A stretch of DNA of 64,000 bases from Bacillota bacterium (GTDB lineage Bacteria; Bacillota; Clostridia; Oscillospirales; Acutalibacteraceae). The notes beneath the pieces were generated by a model. That model was not told where the DNA came from. It ran no database searches and saw nothing but the letters and a program-made list of their open reading frames with translations. A program made the translations under genes and the position numbers. Below, piece after piece: positions 16,849-25,719 of the stretch. The stretch lies in the NCBI GenBank assembly GCA_023410445.1, contig JAEYPT010000009.1, positions 124,001 through 188,000 on the forward strand. The letters are read 5' to 3'. Within the stretch, counting starts at the first letter, position 1; each line of letters starts with the position of its first letter.

Positions 16849-17859
16849 ATGAAACGGAAAATTGTTGCGTTACTCGTCAGCTTTCTTGTTGCCGGAAGCG
16901 TCGGCGTCTACGCCGTGAATAACGCTTCCGCCCAGACGTCGAACACCGGAAGCAGAAGCACCGTTCCCACCTCCACCTGCAACGGAGCCGGTGTTTCCCC
17001 TCAGCTACAGGTTGTTGTGGGCTCCCCCTCTTCTACCTGCCCGAATTCCGGCGTGCTGAAGACAACATCTGCAGTCCCGACATCCAAGACGGCTGCGGTC
17101 AGCCCGGTTTCCAAAACGACTTCCTCCTGCCCGAATACGGCGGCAAAAGCAGCTTCCGCTTCGCAGAGCTGCTCTCAGAAGTCCTCCTGCGCAGGAAATA
17201 CGGCGTGCGCGGGCTCCAAGCAGAACTGTGCTCAGAACAGCTGTCCGGTGAACGGCAGCACCTGTACGGTGCAGTTCAACTGCTCAAACGGTAGCTACGG
17301 TTCTTATAACGATGCTATTAACGCGATGCTCAAAAGCCTGACCAACGGCTCCTGCAGCCTGACGGCTTCACCTTCCAGCAAAGCGCCGTCCACTTCCAGT
17401 AAGGCACCGTCTTCTTCTTCCTCCAAGTCTGGAACTGCTTCCAGCAAGGCTCCCTCTTCCAGTGCGGGGTCCAGCTATTCCAGCTTCCAGAATCAGGTGC
17501 TCACTCTGGTTAATCAGCAGCGCGCTGCCAACGGCCTTAAGGCTCTTTCCATGGATTCCGCGCTGACGAAGACGGCGACGCTCAAGTCGCAGGATATGGC
17601 GAAGCTCGGCTATTTCGACCACACGTCTCCGACCTACGGCTCCCCGTTTGACATGATGAAGCAGTTCGGCATCACCTACCGTGCGGCCGGCGAAAACATC
17701 GCCATGGGTCAGACCTCTCCGCAGCAGGTTATGCAGGACTGGATGAATTCTCCGGGCCACAGGGCCAACATCCTTAATTCTTCCTTTACGAAACTCGGCG
17801 TCGGCATTGCGCAGAATTCCAACGGCCAGTATTATTGGACCCAGCAGTTTATTGGATAA
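16849..17859 (+). CDS. Secreted Cys-rich protein with C-terminal CAP (SCP/PR-1) domain
   Basis: 336 residues. A signal peptide (IVALLVSFLVAGSVGVYAV, cleavage near ASAQ) is followed by a long Ser/Thr/Cys-rich segment, about residues 25-165, with some 16 cysteines including SSCAGNTACAGSKQNCAQNS. Then come SSKAPS linker repeats (about 170-205) and a CAP domain like YkwD: LTLVNQQRAANGLKALSMD, GYFDHTSPTYGSPF, AGENIAMGQ and WMNSPGHRANILN. CAP proteins are extracellular; the bacterial function is poorly known. The Cys-rich part is unusual for this family and suggests disulfide cross-linking in a spore coat or wall layer. A terminator follows at 17879. Confidence 0.88.
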   Translation: MKRKIVALLVSFLVAGSVGVYAVNNASAQTSNTGSRSTVPTSTCNGAGVSPQLQVVVGSPSSTCPNSGVLKTTSAVPTSKTAAVSPVSKTTSSCPNTAAKAASASQSCSQKSSCAGNTACAGSKQNCAQNSCPVNGSTCTVQFNCSNGSYGSYNDAINAMLKSLTNGSCSLTASPSSKAPSTSSKAPSSSSSKSGTASSKAPSSSAGSSYSSFQNQVLTLVNQQRAANGLKALSMDSALTKTATLKSQDMAKLGYFDHTSPTYGSPFDMMKQFGITYRAAGENIAMGQTSPQQVMQDWMNSPGHRANILNSSFTKLGVGIAQNSNGQYYWTQQFIG

Positions 17860-17878
17860 CGCAATCGCTTCGGCGCAT

Positions 17879-17915
17879 ACCGGGCGGGCACCTTCGGGAG
17901 CCCGTCCGGTTTTTT
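17879..17915 (+). terminator. Rho-independent terminator
   Basis: ACCGGGCGGGC pairs with GCCCGTCCGGT around a CTTCGG-type loop and is followed by six T. It ends the CAP-domain gene. Confidence 0.85.
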
Positions 17916-18008
17916 GCGCGGGAAACGTAGAAATCGCATTTCGACGCTTGCATTTTGCGGGGCGGGCGGATAAGATGAAGGAAAGAAGGCCGAAAGGGAG
18001 GATGCTTT

Positions 18009-18752
18009 ATGCCGGAAGGCGATTGGATGGAAAAGCTTCAGCAAATGGTGGACGAGAGCAGCCGCATCGTGTTTTTCGGGGGCGCGGGTGTTTCAACGGA
18101 GAGCGGAATCCCCGATTTTCGCAGTGAGGACGGGCTGTATCGCCAGCACTACCGGTATCCGCCGGAGGTCATGCTCAGCCACAGCTTTTATGAAACTCAC
18201 ACGGAGGAATTTTTTCGCTTTTATCGGGACAAGATGCTGTACCTTGACGCAGAGCCGAACGCGGCGCATCGGAAGCTGGCCGAACTGGAGCGGGTGGGGA
18301 AGCTCTCGGCTGTCGTGACGCAGAACATTGACGGTCTGCACCAGAAGGCGGGCAGCCGGAACGTGTTTGAGCTACATGGCTCGGTTTTGCGCAATTTCTG
18401 CGTCCAATGTGGAAAATCCTACAGTGCCGAATTTGTCCGGGACGGCGGCGGAATTCCTCAATGCGAATGCGGCGGCGTGATCAAGCCGGACGTTGTGCTC
18501 TATGAGGAGGGCCTCGATCAGGAGGTGATCCGCGGCGCGGTCGATGCAATCAGGCGGGCGGATATGCTGATTATCGGCGGAACCTCGCTGGTGGTGTACC
18601 CGGCGGCCGGGCTTGTGGACTATTACAGGGGGGAGCGCCTGGTGGTGATTAATAAATCGGCTACCTCCCAGGATTCCGCCGCGAATCTCGTCATTCAAGA
18701 GAGCATCGGGAAGGTGCTGGGTGCCATCCGCGTTCTTCCGCCTGAGGCATAA
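18009..18752 (+). CDS. cobB: NAD-dependent protein deacylase, Sir2 family
   Basis: A 247-residue sirtuin. GGAGVSTESGIPDFRS binds NAD, QNIDGLHQKAG and the catalytic His in ELHGS follow, and four Cys (CVQC and CEC-type pairs, about residues 134-160) bind Zn. IGGTSLVVYPAA and VINKSAT complete the Rossmann part. It removes acyl groups from protein lysines, giving nicotinamide and O-acyl-ADP-ribose, in the cytosol. GGGAGG eight bases upstream supports ATG 18009; ATG 18027 is an alternative. It stands alone, with no acetyltransferase or acetyl-CoA synthetase beside it. Confidence 0.92.
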   Translation: MPEGDWMEKLQQMVDESSRIVFFGGAGVSTESGIPDFRSEDGLYRQHYRYPPEVMLSHSFYETHTEEFFRFYRDKMLYLDAEPNAAHRKLAELERVGKLSAVVTQNIDGLHQKAGSRNVFELHGSVLRNFCVQCGKSYSAEFVRDGGGIPQCECGGVIKPDVVLYEEGLDQEVIRGAVDAIRRADMLIIGGTSLVVYPAAGLVDYYRGERLVVINKSATSQDSAANLVIQESIGKVLGAIRVLPPEA

Positions 18753-18853
18753 GGGAAATGCCTTGAAATCACCCGGCAGGTCAGGTATAATTATGGTAGG
18801 ATTTGTCGTTTACGGCGCAATCCGCCAAGAATTCTTTCCGGGGAGGAATCAGA

Positions 18854-20746
18854 TTGAAAAAGATTGCGGCAGCCGTTCTTAGCTTTGCCTGCGTTTTGCT
18901 TTCGTTGCCTGTTGGGGTACCCGCTCGGGCAGCCTCCGTTTCTGGGGCAGCGGTGACCATCGACATGCACGGGGACCGGACCTTTATCGGTGCGGATTCA
19001 GACTGGGGCAAAAAGTGGGATTCGGACAATTTCACGGATGTTACGGGCAAAAATGTTTCCTCCGACCTGATTACGGGGGACCTGACGGTAAAATCCGGCA
19101 ATGTCGGCGATATTTCCATGGGTACGGGAGGTTACAGCCTTAAAGTTCAGGGCGGTACCATGCAGGACGTCGGCTGCGAAGGGGATGCCACGGTGACGGG
19201 CGGAACGCTGAAATCCCTGGAAGCGGAAAACGATGTCAAGATCAGCGGAGGGACCATCCGTCACAATGTCCTTTCCGATTCGGGAGAAATCACTCTGAGC
19301 ACCGCGGTCAATATCGGAGGCGATGTGACCGGAAAAGACGTCACACTCAACTCGGGAGTGAAGGCGGATATCGGGGGAACGGTCAAGGTGCATGAAAACC
19401 TCTTCCTGAGTGAGTGCAACCTGTCCGTCAAGTCTTTTGACGGAAGCAATTCCGCAAGCCTTGAAATCAAGGATTATAAGGAAAAACTGCCCGATATTGA
19501 AAATATGAGCGGCATCGTGGTGGATTCCAATTGCACCGCGACTGCGGGCAGCAATCTTACGCTGGACTGCCTGAATTTAAAAAAGGACGCGTCTTTTATC
19601 ACGTCGTACGGGCTGGATCTTGATTCCCTGTACGGCCCCGGAACCCTGACTTATCAGGCGGGAAAAATGACCATTCATACCGAAATTAAGGATGAACCGC
19701 TGCTGATTTTCAGCAGTTCGGTTCAGAGTGGTACAACTGTGTTCAAGGCGGATGCAGGCGCGGTTTCCGATACAGATGTGGAAATTTACGATTATGATCT
19801 GGATTCCGACCGCGAGGGAAGCTATGATGTTTTCAAGCTGAAAAGCTTCACAGCGGACGGATTGACGCTGGACCATTCTTCGTTTGCCCTCACGGCGAAA
19901 ACGTCCGGGACCATAACGGCGACGGTAAAGCCCGCGCTTTCCAAGTTTGCGGACGGCACGAAGATCGTATGGATCATCAACGGAGATAAGTCGGGCTTTT
20001 CCATAAGCGGTTCCGACCAGAAATGTACGGTTTCCGTTGCGTCTTCCGGTATGCATCGGGCGGTTATTACGGCGTATCTGGCGGATCGAAACGGAGACCG
20101 TCTTACGGATTATCGCTCAGCCTCCTGCCTTGTAACCGCGGGCTATGACGATACCACAAGCACGGGCAGCGGCACGGGAACAGGTACGGGCGGCGATACC
20201 TCCGGCGCGCTGGATACCTATTCCGTTTCCATCCTGATTGGCACCCGGTATACGGTGTTTGCCGCGGCGGGTTCCTCCGCTCCGAATGCGCTGTCATACA
20301 ATTCGGCGGTCGCTTCGGTAGGAGCCGGAACAGCTGCGACGGTGCATGGAAAATCCGGCTATCTTTATGCGATCACCGGGAAGGGGAAGGGCCAGACGAC
20401 GGTTGACATCGGCGGACAAAAGGTGGCCGTAGCGGTTTCCAACGGCATCATGTCGGATACCGCTTCCTACACTATGAGCCCGGGCCAGAGCTATGTAATC
20501 GGCCTTTCCATCTGGGGGGTAGACCCGAAAAGTGTCAACGTCCATTCGGTGAACGGATGCACGGAAGTGCAGCTCCTCAAAAAGGCCGCGAATGGTTTGT
20601 ACCTTTACCGCGTATCCGGAAAGACAGCCGGAACCGGCGCCGTGCTGTTCGAGCTGTCAAATGGTGCTTTCCTCCGGACAGAATTTAACGTTGTTGCCGG
20701 AGCGGCAAGATCCGGCTCCAGCGCGCGGACGGTTGCACTCGCGTAA
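18854..20746 (+). CDS. Secreted surface protein with beta-helix-like repeats and C-terminal recurring domain
   Basis: TTG at 18854 is chosen because GGGGAGG lies seven bases upstream and the next residues form a signal peptide (KKIAAAVLSFACVLLSLPVG, cleaved near ARAAS). Length is about 630 residues. Residues ~40-200 have short GG/VTGG-type repeats (GNVGDISMGTGG, VTGGTLKSLEAEN, ISGGTIRHN), likely a beta-solenoid. An Ig-like segment (KPALSKFADGTKIVWIING) and a Gly/Thr linker (GTGTGTGGDTSG) follow, then two tandem copies of the ~90-residue surface domain. The last copy has SDTASYTMSPGQSYVIGLS and ends SSARTVALA, a divergent version of the SARQIGVF tail. No sorting signal is seen. Confidence 0.8.
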   Translation: MKKIAAAVLSFACVLLSLPVGVPARAASVSGAAVTIDMHGDRTFIGADSDWGKKWDSDNFTDVTGKNVSSDLITGDLTVKSGNVGDISMGTGGYSLKVQGGTMQDVGCEGDATVTGGTLKSLEAENDVKISGGTIRHNVLSDSGEITLSTAVNIGGDVTGKDVTLNSGVKADIGGTVKVHENLFLSECNLSVKSFDGSNSASLEIKDYKEKLPDIENMSGIVVDSNCTATAGSNLTLDCLNLKKDASFITSYGLDLDSLYGPGTLTYQAGKMTIHTEIKDEPLLIFSSSVQSGTTVFKADAGAVSDTDVEIYDYDLDSDREGSYDVFKLKSFTADGLTLDHSSFALTAKTSGTITATVKPALSKFADGTKIVWIINGDKSGFSISGSDQKCTVSVASSGMHRAVITAYLADRNGDRLTDYRSASCLVTAGYDDTTSTGSGTGTGTGGDTSGALDTYSVSILIGTRYTVFAAAGSSAPNALSYNSAVASVGAGTAATVHGKSGYLYAITGKGKGQTTVDIGGQKVAVAVSNGIMSDTASYTMSPGQSYVIGLSIWGVDPKSVNVHSVNGCTEVQLLKKAANGLYLYRVSGKTAGTGAVLFELSNGAFLRTEFNVVAGAARSGSSARTVALA

Positions 20747-20861
20747 GGGAAGAGAAGCGGCTTGACATCCGGGTAACGGCGGGATAGAATAGGGTTGATT
20801 TTTCCGGCCAAGAACGGCCGGATTGAAACTAAAACACGAAAAAGAAAGAGGGGTTTTTCGT

Positions 20862-21383
20862 ATGAGCGAACTGATTCAATTCCTTTTGACCAGACGCACG
20901 GTGCGCGCGTATCAGCCGAAGCCGGTGCCGGAGGAGATTCTGGCCGATCTTCTGAAGGTCGCAAAGTATTCGCCGTCCGGAATGGGCCTCCAGAATCGTC
21001 ATTTCACGGTGATCGAGAACCAGAAGCTGCTTTCTGAAATCGTTGCCGTAACGGTCCGGAACGGCGGCAAATTTGTGCCCGGCCACACGCCGTTTTACAA
21101 CGCGCCTGCGGTGCTGGTGGTCTCCGCGCCGAAGGAGTTTGCCTATAACCGGGAGGACGCGGCCTGCGCGGTGATGGGTTTCCTTCTCGCTGCCCATGCG
21201 TACGGTCTCGCAACGTGCTATATCTGTTCGGTGCTTCCGGGCCTCAACGATCCGGAAATCTTAAAGAAGTTGGAGTTGCCCGAGGGCTATGTACCGCTTG
21301 GAAGCGTTGCGTTCGGCTACGCGGAGGGGGAAATTCCAGCTCCGAAAGCTCGCCGTACGGATGACGTTACATTCCTCCGTTAA
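20862..21383 (+). CDS. Nitroreductase-family flavoprotein
   Basis: A 173-residue FMN-binding oxidoreductase starting at ATG 20862, 10 bases after GAGGGG. LLTRRTVRAYQPKPVPEE is the conserved N-terminal FMN-phosphate-binding motif, and YSPSGMGLQNRHF and LPEGYVPLGSVAFGYAE are family blocks. Such enzymes reduce nitro groups, quinones or enoates with NAD(P)H; the physiological substrate cannot be told from sequence. Four Cys in the second half (ACAVMG, TCYICS) are not a ferredoxin motif. After the stop, a GGGGGA/TCCCCC-type hairpin (21404-21426) has a T run only on the minus strand. Confidence 0.85.
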   Translation: MSELIQFLLTRRTVRAYQPKPVPEEILADLLKVAKYSPSGMGLQNRHFTVIENQKLLSEIVAVTVRNGGKFVPGHTPFYNAPAVLVVSAPKEFAYNREDAACAVMGFLLAAHAYGLATCYICSVLPGLNDPEILKKLELPEGYVPLGSVAFGYAEGEIPAPKARRTDDVTFLR

Positions 21384-21580
21384 AAAGCGAATAAAAAAAA
21401 GACCGGGGGAGCTGTAAGCCCCCCCTAACAGGAAAAATATCGTTCAGAATCAGTTTCCGAAGAAACGATTTGAAGTTTTCAAAGGATATTTTCTCTGCCG
21501 ATCTTAGCTTATGCGGAATCCGGCGGAATACACATGGCTATTTTTACATTTTAAAAAGGGAATCGGAGGCTTTTAACCGA

Positions 21581-22408
21581 ATGGGAATCAGACTCATCGC
21601 TCTGGATATGGACGGGACGGTGCTTCGCACGGACAAAACCGTATCGGAGCGGACGATGCGGGCACTTCGCAGCGCTGCGGAGCAGGGAATCGCAGTCGTT
21701 CCGGCGACCGGCCGCATCGCGAAAATGGTTCCGAAGCCGGTGGCGTCGGTGCCCGGTGTGCGCTACGCGATCACGTCAAACGGCGCGGCCGTAGCTGATC
21801 TGAAGGACAAGTCCTTCCTGTACACCAATCTGATGAGCCGTGAGGCTACCGACCGTCTTCTGCGCATGCTGGACTCCTGCGGCCTGTTGGCGGAAGCCTA
21901 CTGCGGCGGAATTTCCTATTCCGACGCCCGCCGCATGGAGATGTTCCAAAACTATTCCGTTCCCAAAAACATTTACGATTATGTGATGGAATCTCAGATT
22001 TTTGTGGAAAACCTTCCCGAATTCATCGCTTCAAAGGAATATCGACTGGAAAAGGTGAACGTACCTTATGTGCCGGATTCCATGCAGGGACCGTTGCGGG
22101 AGCAGGTGCTTTCGTCGGGGGGTTATTCCGTCGTTTCTTCCTGTCCGGTGAATCTGGAGGTTAACAAGGCCGGCGCCAGCAAAGGGGACGGCCTTGCCCG
22201 TCTCTGCGAGCGGCTTAATATTCGCCCATCGGAGGTGCTTGCCTGCGGCGACGGCGACAACGACTATGAGATGATCCGTTTTGCGGGGGTTGGGGTGGCG
22301 ATGGAAAATTCCATCCCGTCGTTAAAGGAAGCGGCTGATTTTATAACGGATACGAACGACCGCGACGGCGTCGCCAAAGCGGTGGAAAAGTTCGCTCTGT
22401 GCTCCTGA
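21581..22408 (+). CDS. HAD-superfamily Cof-type phosphatase
   Basis: 275 residues from ATG 21581, 11 bases after CGGAGG. The HAD nucleophile motif LDMDGTVL is at the N-terminus, ATGR is motif II, and KGDGLARL with CGDGDNDYEMIRFAGVG forms motifs III and IV. The large inserted cap between them marks the Cof/YidA subfamily, which dephosphorylates sugar phosphates or cofactors such as FMN or pyridoxal phosphate. It is cytosolic and monocistronic, with a strong terminator after it. The substrate is not predictable. Confidence 0.9.
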   Translation: MGIRLIALDMDGTVLRTDKTVSERTMRALRSAAEQGIAVVPATGRIAKMVPKPVASVPGVRYAITSNGAAVADLKDKSFLYTNLMSREATDRLLRMLDSCGLLAEAYCGGISYSDARRMEMFQNYSVPKNIYDYVMESQIFVENLPEFIASKEYRLEKVNVPYVPDSMQGPLREQVLSSGGYSVVSSCPVNLEVNKAGASKGDGLARLCERLNIRPSEVLACGDGDNDYEMIRFAGVGVAMENSIPSLKEAADFITDTNDRDGVAKAVEKFALCS

Positions 22409-22415
22409 AATACAA

Positions 22416-22444
22416 CGAACCCCCGCATTGATTGCGGGGGTTCG
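22416..22444 (+). terminator. Bidirectional hairpin terminator
   Basis: CGAACCCCCGCA and TGCGGGGGTTCG pair perfectly. It sits between the HAD phosphatase (+) and the convergent DUF1540 gene (-). Confidence 0.75.
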
Positions 22445-22463
22445 TCATAGAGAAAGCATGTGT

Positions 22464-22796
22464 TCAGGTTTCGTTCCGGTTTTCAAAGGTTGAACATTCC
22501 GTTTTTACCTGCCCGTGGTTGACCATGGTATTGCGTACATCGATGTGCTCGGCCTTGCAGGCCCGGTCCTGATTATAGGAGCATTTCTGAACTTCACAGT
22601 GGATGTCCAGGGTAGGATTTGAGGATTCGTGGTCCGCTGAATTGCGGGGTGAATCGTCCCTCTTGTCAATAAAATTGGCGCAGTAGGTCTGATTTGCCGC
22701 GATGGCCTGCGGTCCTCCCACCATGATATCCGGCCGGCAGCAGAGTAAATCCCGGTTATTTGCGCAGTTTTTAACGTCGCAGTGAAGATCTGTCAT
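22464..22796 (-). CDS. Protein with two DUF1540 Cys motifs
   Basis: A 110-residue protein made of two DUF1540 units: LHCDVKNCANNRDLLCC near the N-terminus and IHCEVQKCSYNQDRACK near residue 65. Each is a compact Cys-rich unit, probably metal or cluster binding, followed by a Cys about 20 residues on (YCANF, ECSTF). A polar linker (DKRDDSPRNSADHESSN) separates them. DUF1540 proteins are common in spore-forming Clostridia and have no established role. It is cytosolic by sequence, with no signal peptide. It is divergent from the MmcQ-like gene. Confidence 0.85.
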   Translation of the reverse strand: MTDLHCDVKNCANNRDLLCCRPDIMVGGPQAIAANQTYCANFIDKRDDSPRNSADHESSNPTLDIHCEVQKCSYNQDRACKAEHIDVRNTMVNHGQVKTECSTFENRNET

Positions 22797-22944
22797 TTCG
22801 GCACCTCGTTTCTACAGATTATTTTTCGCGGTTATTGTGTGCCGGACGGATTTTTTTATTCAGCAATGTTTGAAAACACATTCCCGCCGCATCCTGTTTT
22901 TCGGTTCAGGATGGCGGAAAAAATTTGCTTTGGGTGGGATCGCG

Positions 22945-23313
22945 ATGCTCAGCAGAGAGGAATGGATTGCGCGCTGCCGGGTATTTCCGGGCGCCTATGA
23001 GGATTATCCGTTTGACGAAGACAAAAACGCCGCGGATGCGTGGACGGTAATGCGGCACCGCGGCAACCAAAAGAGCTTCGCTCTGCTGTTCGAACGCGGC
23101 GGATTCCTGAACATCAACGTAAAGTGCGAGCCGATGGAGGCGCAGTTTTTCCGGAACAATTATCCCTGTGTGACGCCGGCCTATCACATGAACAAGGAGC
23201 ACTGGAACGGCATTTGCATTGACGGCAGCGTTCCGGATTCCGTCGTGGAGGAGTGGATTGCCGCAAGCTACCGGCTGACCGCGCCGAAAAGGAAAACGGA
23301 AAAACAGCCTTGA
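22945..23313 (+). CDS. MmcQ/YjbR-family protein
   Basis: 122 residues from ATG 22945 (GGGTGGGA upstream). Family blocks: FPGAYEDYPFDED near the start, AWTVMRHRGNQKSFALLF, INVKCEPMEAQFFRNNY, PAYHMNKEHWNGICIDG. YjbR-type proteins have a CyaY-like fold and are annotated as DNA binding; the role is uncertain. The promoter for the downstream T-box transcript overlaps its stop codon (TTGACA at 23310), so the tryptophan transporter is transcribed separately. Confidence 0.85.
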   Translation: MLSREEWIARCRVFPGAYEDYPFDEDKNAADAWTVMRHRGNQKSFALLFERGGFLNINVKCEPMEAQFFRNNYPCVTPAYHMNKEHWNGICIDGSVPDSVVEEWIAASYRLTAPKRKTEKQP

Positions 23314-23338
23314 CAAAAATTCAACGCCGGCATATAAT
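23310..23338 (+). promoter_or_regulatory. Consensus sigma-A promoter for the T-box/trp transporter transcript
   Basis: TTGACA (23310-23315), exactly 17 bases, then TATAAT (23333-23338): a perfect match to consensus. The -35 overlaps the stop codon of the preceding gene. Confidence 0.9.
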
Positions 23339-23344
23339 GCTGAT

Positions 23345-23624
23345 AATAAGACAAACCGGTGAGTAAGAGGAGTAATTCGGAGCACACAGCTTCCCAAAGA
23401 GAGCCGCAGGCGGTGGAATTGCGGCGGGTTGTGCCGGGTGAATGGGCTTACGAGGGCGGAACGAAAGGTTTTTCCGAGTAGTGTCCGACGGGGACTTCAC
23501 CCGTTATAAGGGAAGCATGTATTGTATATAGTACATGGAATGAGCGGGCGTTTTTTCGCCAATGTGGGTGGTACCGCAGGAATTGATCTCCTGTCCCTGA
23601 ATTTTCAGGGGCAGGAGTTTTTTT
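23345..23624 (+). ncRNA. T-box riboswitch leader, tryptophan specifier (UGG)
   Basis: The ~280-base leader has the stem I elements (AGAGAG near 23397-23402 and a GGTGAATGGGCTTACGAG region), with TGG at 23443-23445 in the specifier position. The conserved T-box TGGGTGGTACCGC is at 23565-23577. A terminator (CTCCTGTCCCTGAA pairing with TTCAGGGGCAGGAG, then T7, 23588-23624) completes it. Uncharged tRNA-Trp should bind and stabilise the antiterminator, turning on the transporter genes when tryptophan is short. The UGGU bulge would pair with the tRNA end, with G-U wobble if the discriminator base is G. The Trp assignment rests on the codon position and on the downstream genes. Confidence 0.88.
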
Positions 23625-23739
23625 ATTGCTCAAAATCCGGAAGGGGGTGGTCCGCGTGGCGGATGGCTGGTGGCGCAAACCGAAAAGAAGCACGAAAAAC
23701 GAAAATAGCTTGATTGATGAATTCAGGAGGGTATGTCTT

Positions 23740-24777
23740 ATGAAAAACACAATCCGTAAAATCTGCGCGGTACTTTTGGCCGCTGCCGTTGCCGCCGTGA
23801 GCGGCGCTTGTTCCTCACAAACCGCAGCTCCGGCCGCGGCTTCGGCTTCTTCGAAAGCTTCCGGTGCACAGGGCAGGGCGGTGCGCATCGGCGTAATTCA
23901 GTACGCGGTCAATCCTTCCCTTGACAACTGCTATACGGGCTTCAAAAAGGGTATGGAGGAATCCGGCTATAAAATCGGCGGCAATCTGACGGTCGATTTT
24001 CAGAACGCGCAAGCCGACCCGTCCAACGCGGCGACGATCGCCAAGAATATGGTCACGAAAAAATACGATATGCTTATGGCGATTGCAACACCGGCCGCAA
24101 TGGCCGCCTACGGTGCGGCGAAGACGACGAACACCCCGGTGGTGTTCACCTCCGTAGTTGACCCGCTTGCCTCCGGGCTGGTGAAGACACTGCAGAAGCC
24201 GGGCGGAAACTGCACCGGTTCTTCCGACGTGCTGCCGCTGGAGGACCAGATGAAAATGATCCGCGCGTTCCTCCCGAAGGCCAAACGGATCGGTGTGCTG
24301 CACACCACCAGCGAAATGAATTCCACCGCATGTCTCAAAAAATTCCAGACCCTCGCACCGAAATACGGCTTTGAGATCGTCGACATCGACGTGACGGGTT
24401 CTTCGGACGTGGAGCCTGCCGTCAAGTCCCTGATTGCAAAGGGCGTCGACTGCATCAATAATTTTACCGACAATAACGTCGTCAATCACCTTCCTGCTCT
24501 GCTGCAGGCCGCGAATCAGGCGAACATTCCAATCTTCGGCTCCGAGGTGGAGCAGGTAAAGGACGGGTGCCTTGCTTCCGTCAGCATCGACTTTGTCTCG
24601 CTCGGCGAAGAGACCGGAAAAATGGCGGCTAAAATTCTGGATGGCAAAGCGCAGCCCGCATCCATGCCGGTTTATGTGGTGGATTTCGGCAAACCGGTTT
24701 ACAACAAGGCTGTGCTTGAAAAACTCAACATGAAACTCCCCGAAGGCTTCGCAAAAGCGGAAGCAGTAACGAAATAA
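23740..24777 (+). CDS. trpX: Tryptophan ABC transporter substrate-binding lipoprotein (TrpX-like)
   Basis: 345 residues from ATG 23740, 11 bases after AGGAGG. A lipoprotein signal peptide ends in the lipobox VSGAC, then an Ala/Ser linker. The mature protein is the ABC substrate-binding family once called DUF534 (IGVIQYAVNPSLDNCYTGF, VVFTSVVDPLASGLV, IGVLHTTSEMNS, NNFTDNNVVNHLPALLQAA). It lies on the outer face of the membrane. The Trp-specific T-box in front and the permease and ATPase behind support tryptophan, as predicted for trpXYZ systems in Firmicutes. Direct binding is not shown by sequence alone. Confidence 0.88.
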   Translation: MKNTIRKICAVLLAAAVAAVSGACSSQTAAPAAASASSKASGAQGRAVRIGVIQYAVNPSLDNCYTGFKKGMEESGYKIGGNLTVDFQNAQADPSNAATIAKNMVTKKYDMLMAIATPAAMAAYGAAKTTNTPVVFTSVVDPLASGLVKTLQKPGGNCTGSSDVLPLEDQMKMIRAFLPKAKRIGVLHTTSEMNSTACLKKFQTLAPKYGFEIVDIDVTGSSDVEPAVKSLIAKGVDCINNFTDNNVVNHLPALLQAANQANIPIFGSEVEQVKDGCLASVSIDFVSLGEETGKMAAKILDGKAQPASMPVYVVDFGKPVYNKAVLEKLNMKLPEGFAKAEAVTK

Positions 24778-24798
24778 AGGAAGGCTGGGCTGATTCCA

Positions 24799-25719
24799 AT
24801 GGATGTTGTTCTGGGTCTAGTCGCCAACGTATTTCAGGAGGGCCTCCTGTATGGCGTGATGGCAATTGGGGTCTATATTACCTATCAGGTGCTAAATTTT
24901 CCGGATCTTTCCGTGGAGGGGACCTTCGCGCTCGGCGCCTGCCTGACCGGGGCGATGATCTCCGTAGGAATCAGCCCGTGGATCGCCTGTCTGGCGTCGC
25001 TGGTGTGCGGCGCTGCCGCAGGCGGCGTAACTGGTTTGCTGCATGTAAAGCTGCATATTACCGATCTGCTTTCCGGAATTCTTGTCATGATCAGTCTTTG
25101 GAGCGTGAATCTGGTCATCACGAACGGCAGCGCCGTTCTCGCGTATTATAACAAGCCGACGGTTTTTACTTCCGGCCCCGCGGCCCTGATTCCGTCCTCC
25201 ATGGCCGACCTGCGTATTCTCGCCGTGGCGTTTGTCTTCTGTGCGGCTGTAAAAATTCTGATTGATTTGTACCTCAGAACCAAGTCGGGCCTGCTGCTGC
25301 GGGCTGCGGGCGGGAATCCGCAGTTTGTGGTCTCGCTCGGCCGGGACCCCGGCAACCTGAAAATCCTCGGCCTGATGATCGGCAACGGTTTGACGGCCCT
25401 TTCAGGCAGCATTCTCTGCCAGAGGGAGGAATCCGCCGATATTTCCAGCGGGACCGGCATGATCGTGATGGGACTTGCGGCGGTGATCATCGGCGTCAAT
25501 CTGTTCGGCAGGCTGAAATTCCTGCGGCCCACAACGGCGGTCGTTCTGGGGGCACTCGTTTACCGGGCGTGCCTTTCCGCGGCGATGCAGATCGGTCTGC
25601 CCACGAATTTCTTGAAGCTTCTCATGGCGGTGCTGTTTACCGCCGCACTGGTCATGAACAATTTCGCGCCGCAGAGCGGAAGGAGGAAAAAGCAGGATGT
25701 CAACCCAACCAGGCTTTGA
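24799..25719 (+). CDS. trpY: ABC transporter permease (TrpY-like)
   Basis: A 306-residue, strongly hydrophobic protein with about eight or nine membrane segments. It is of the branched-chain amino acid/ribose permease type that pairs with DUF534 binding proteins. NFPDLSVEGTFALGACLTGA near residue 35 and VVSLGRDPGNLKILGLMIGN near 180 are the characteristic blocks; the latter contacts the ATPase. It starts 21 bases after trpX and overlaps the ATPase gene by 23 bases, so the three are one translational unit. Confidence 0.88.
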   Translation: MDVVLGLVANVFQEGLLYGVMAIGVYITYQVLNFPDLSVEGTFALGACLTGAMISVGISPWIACLASLVCGAAAGGVTGLLHVKLHITDLLSGILVMISLWSVNLVITNGSAVLAYYNKPTVFTSGPAALIPSSMADLRILAVAFVFCAAVKILIDLYLRTKSGLLLRAAGGNPQFVVSLGRDPGNLKILGLMIGNGLTALSGSILCQREESADISSGTGMIVMGLAAVIIGVNLFGRLKFLRPTTAVVLGALVYRACLSAAMQIGLPTNFLKLLMAVLFTAALVMNNFAPQSGRRKKQDVNPTRL

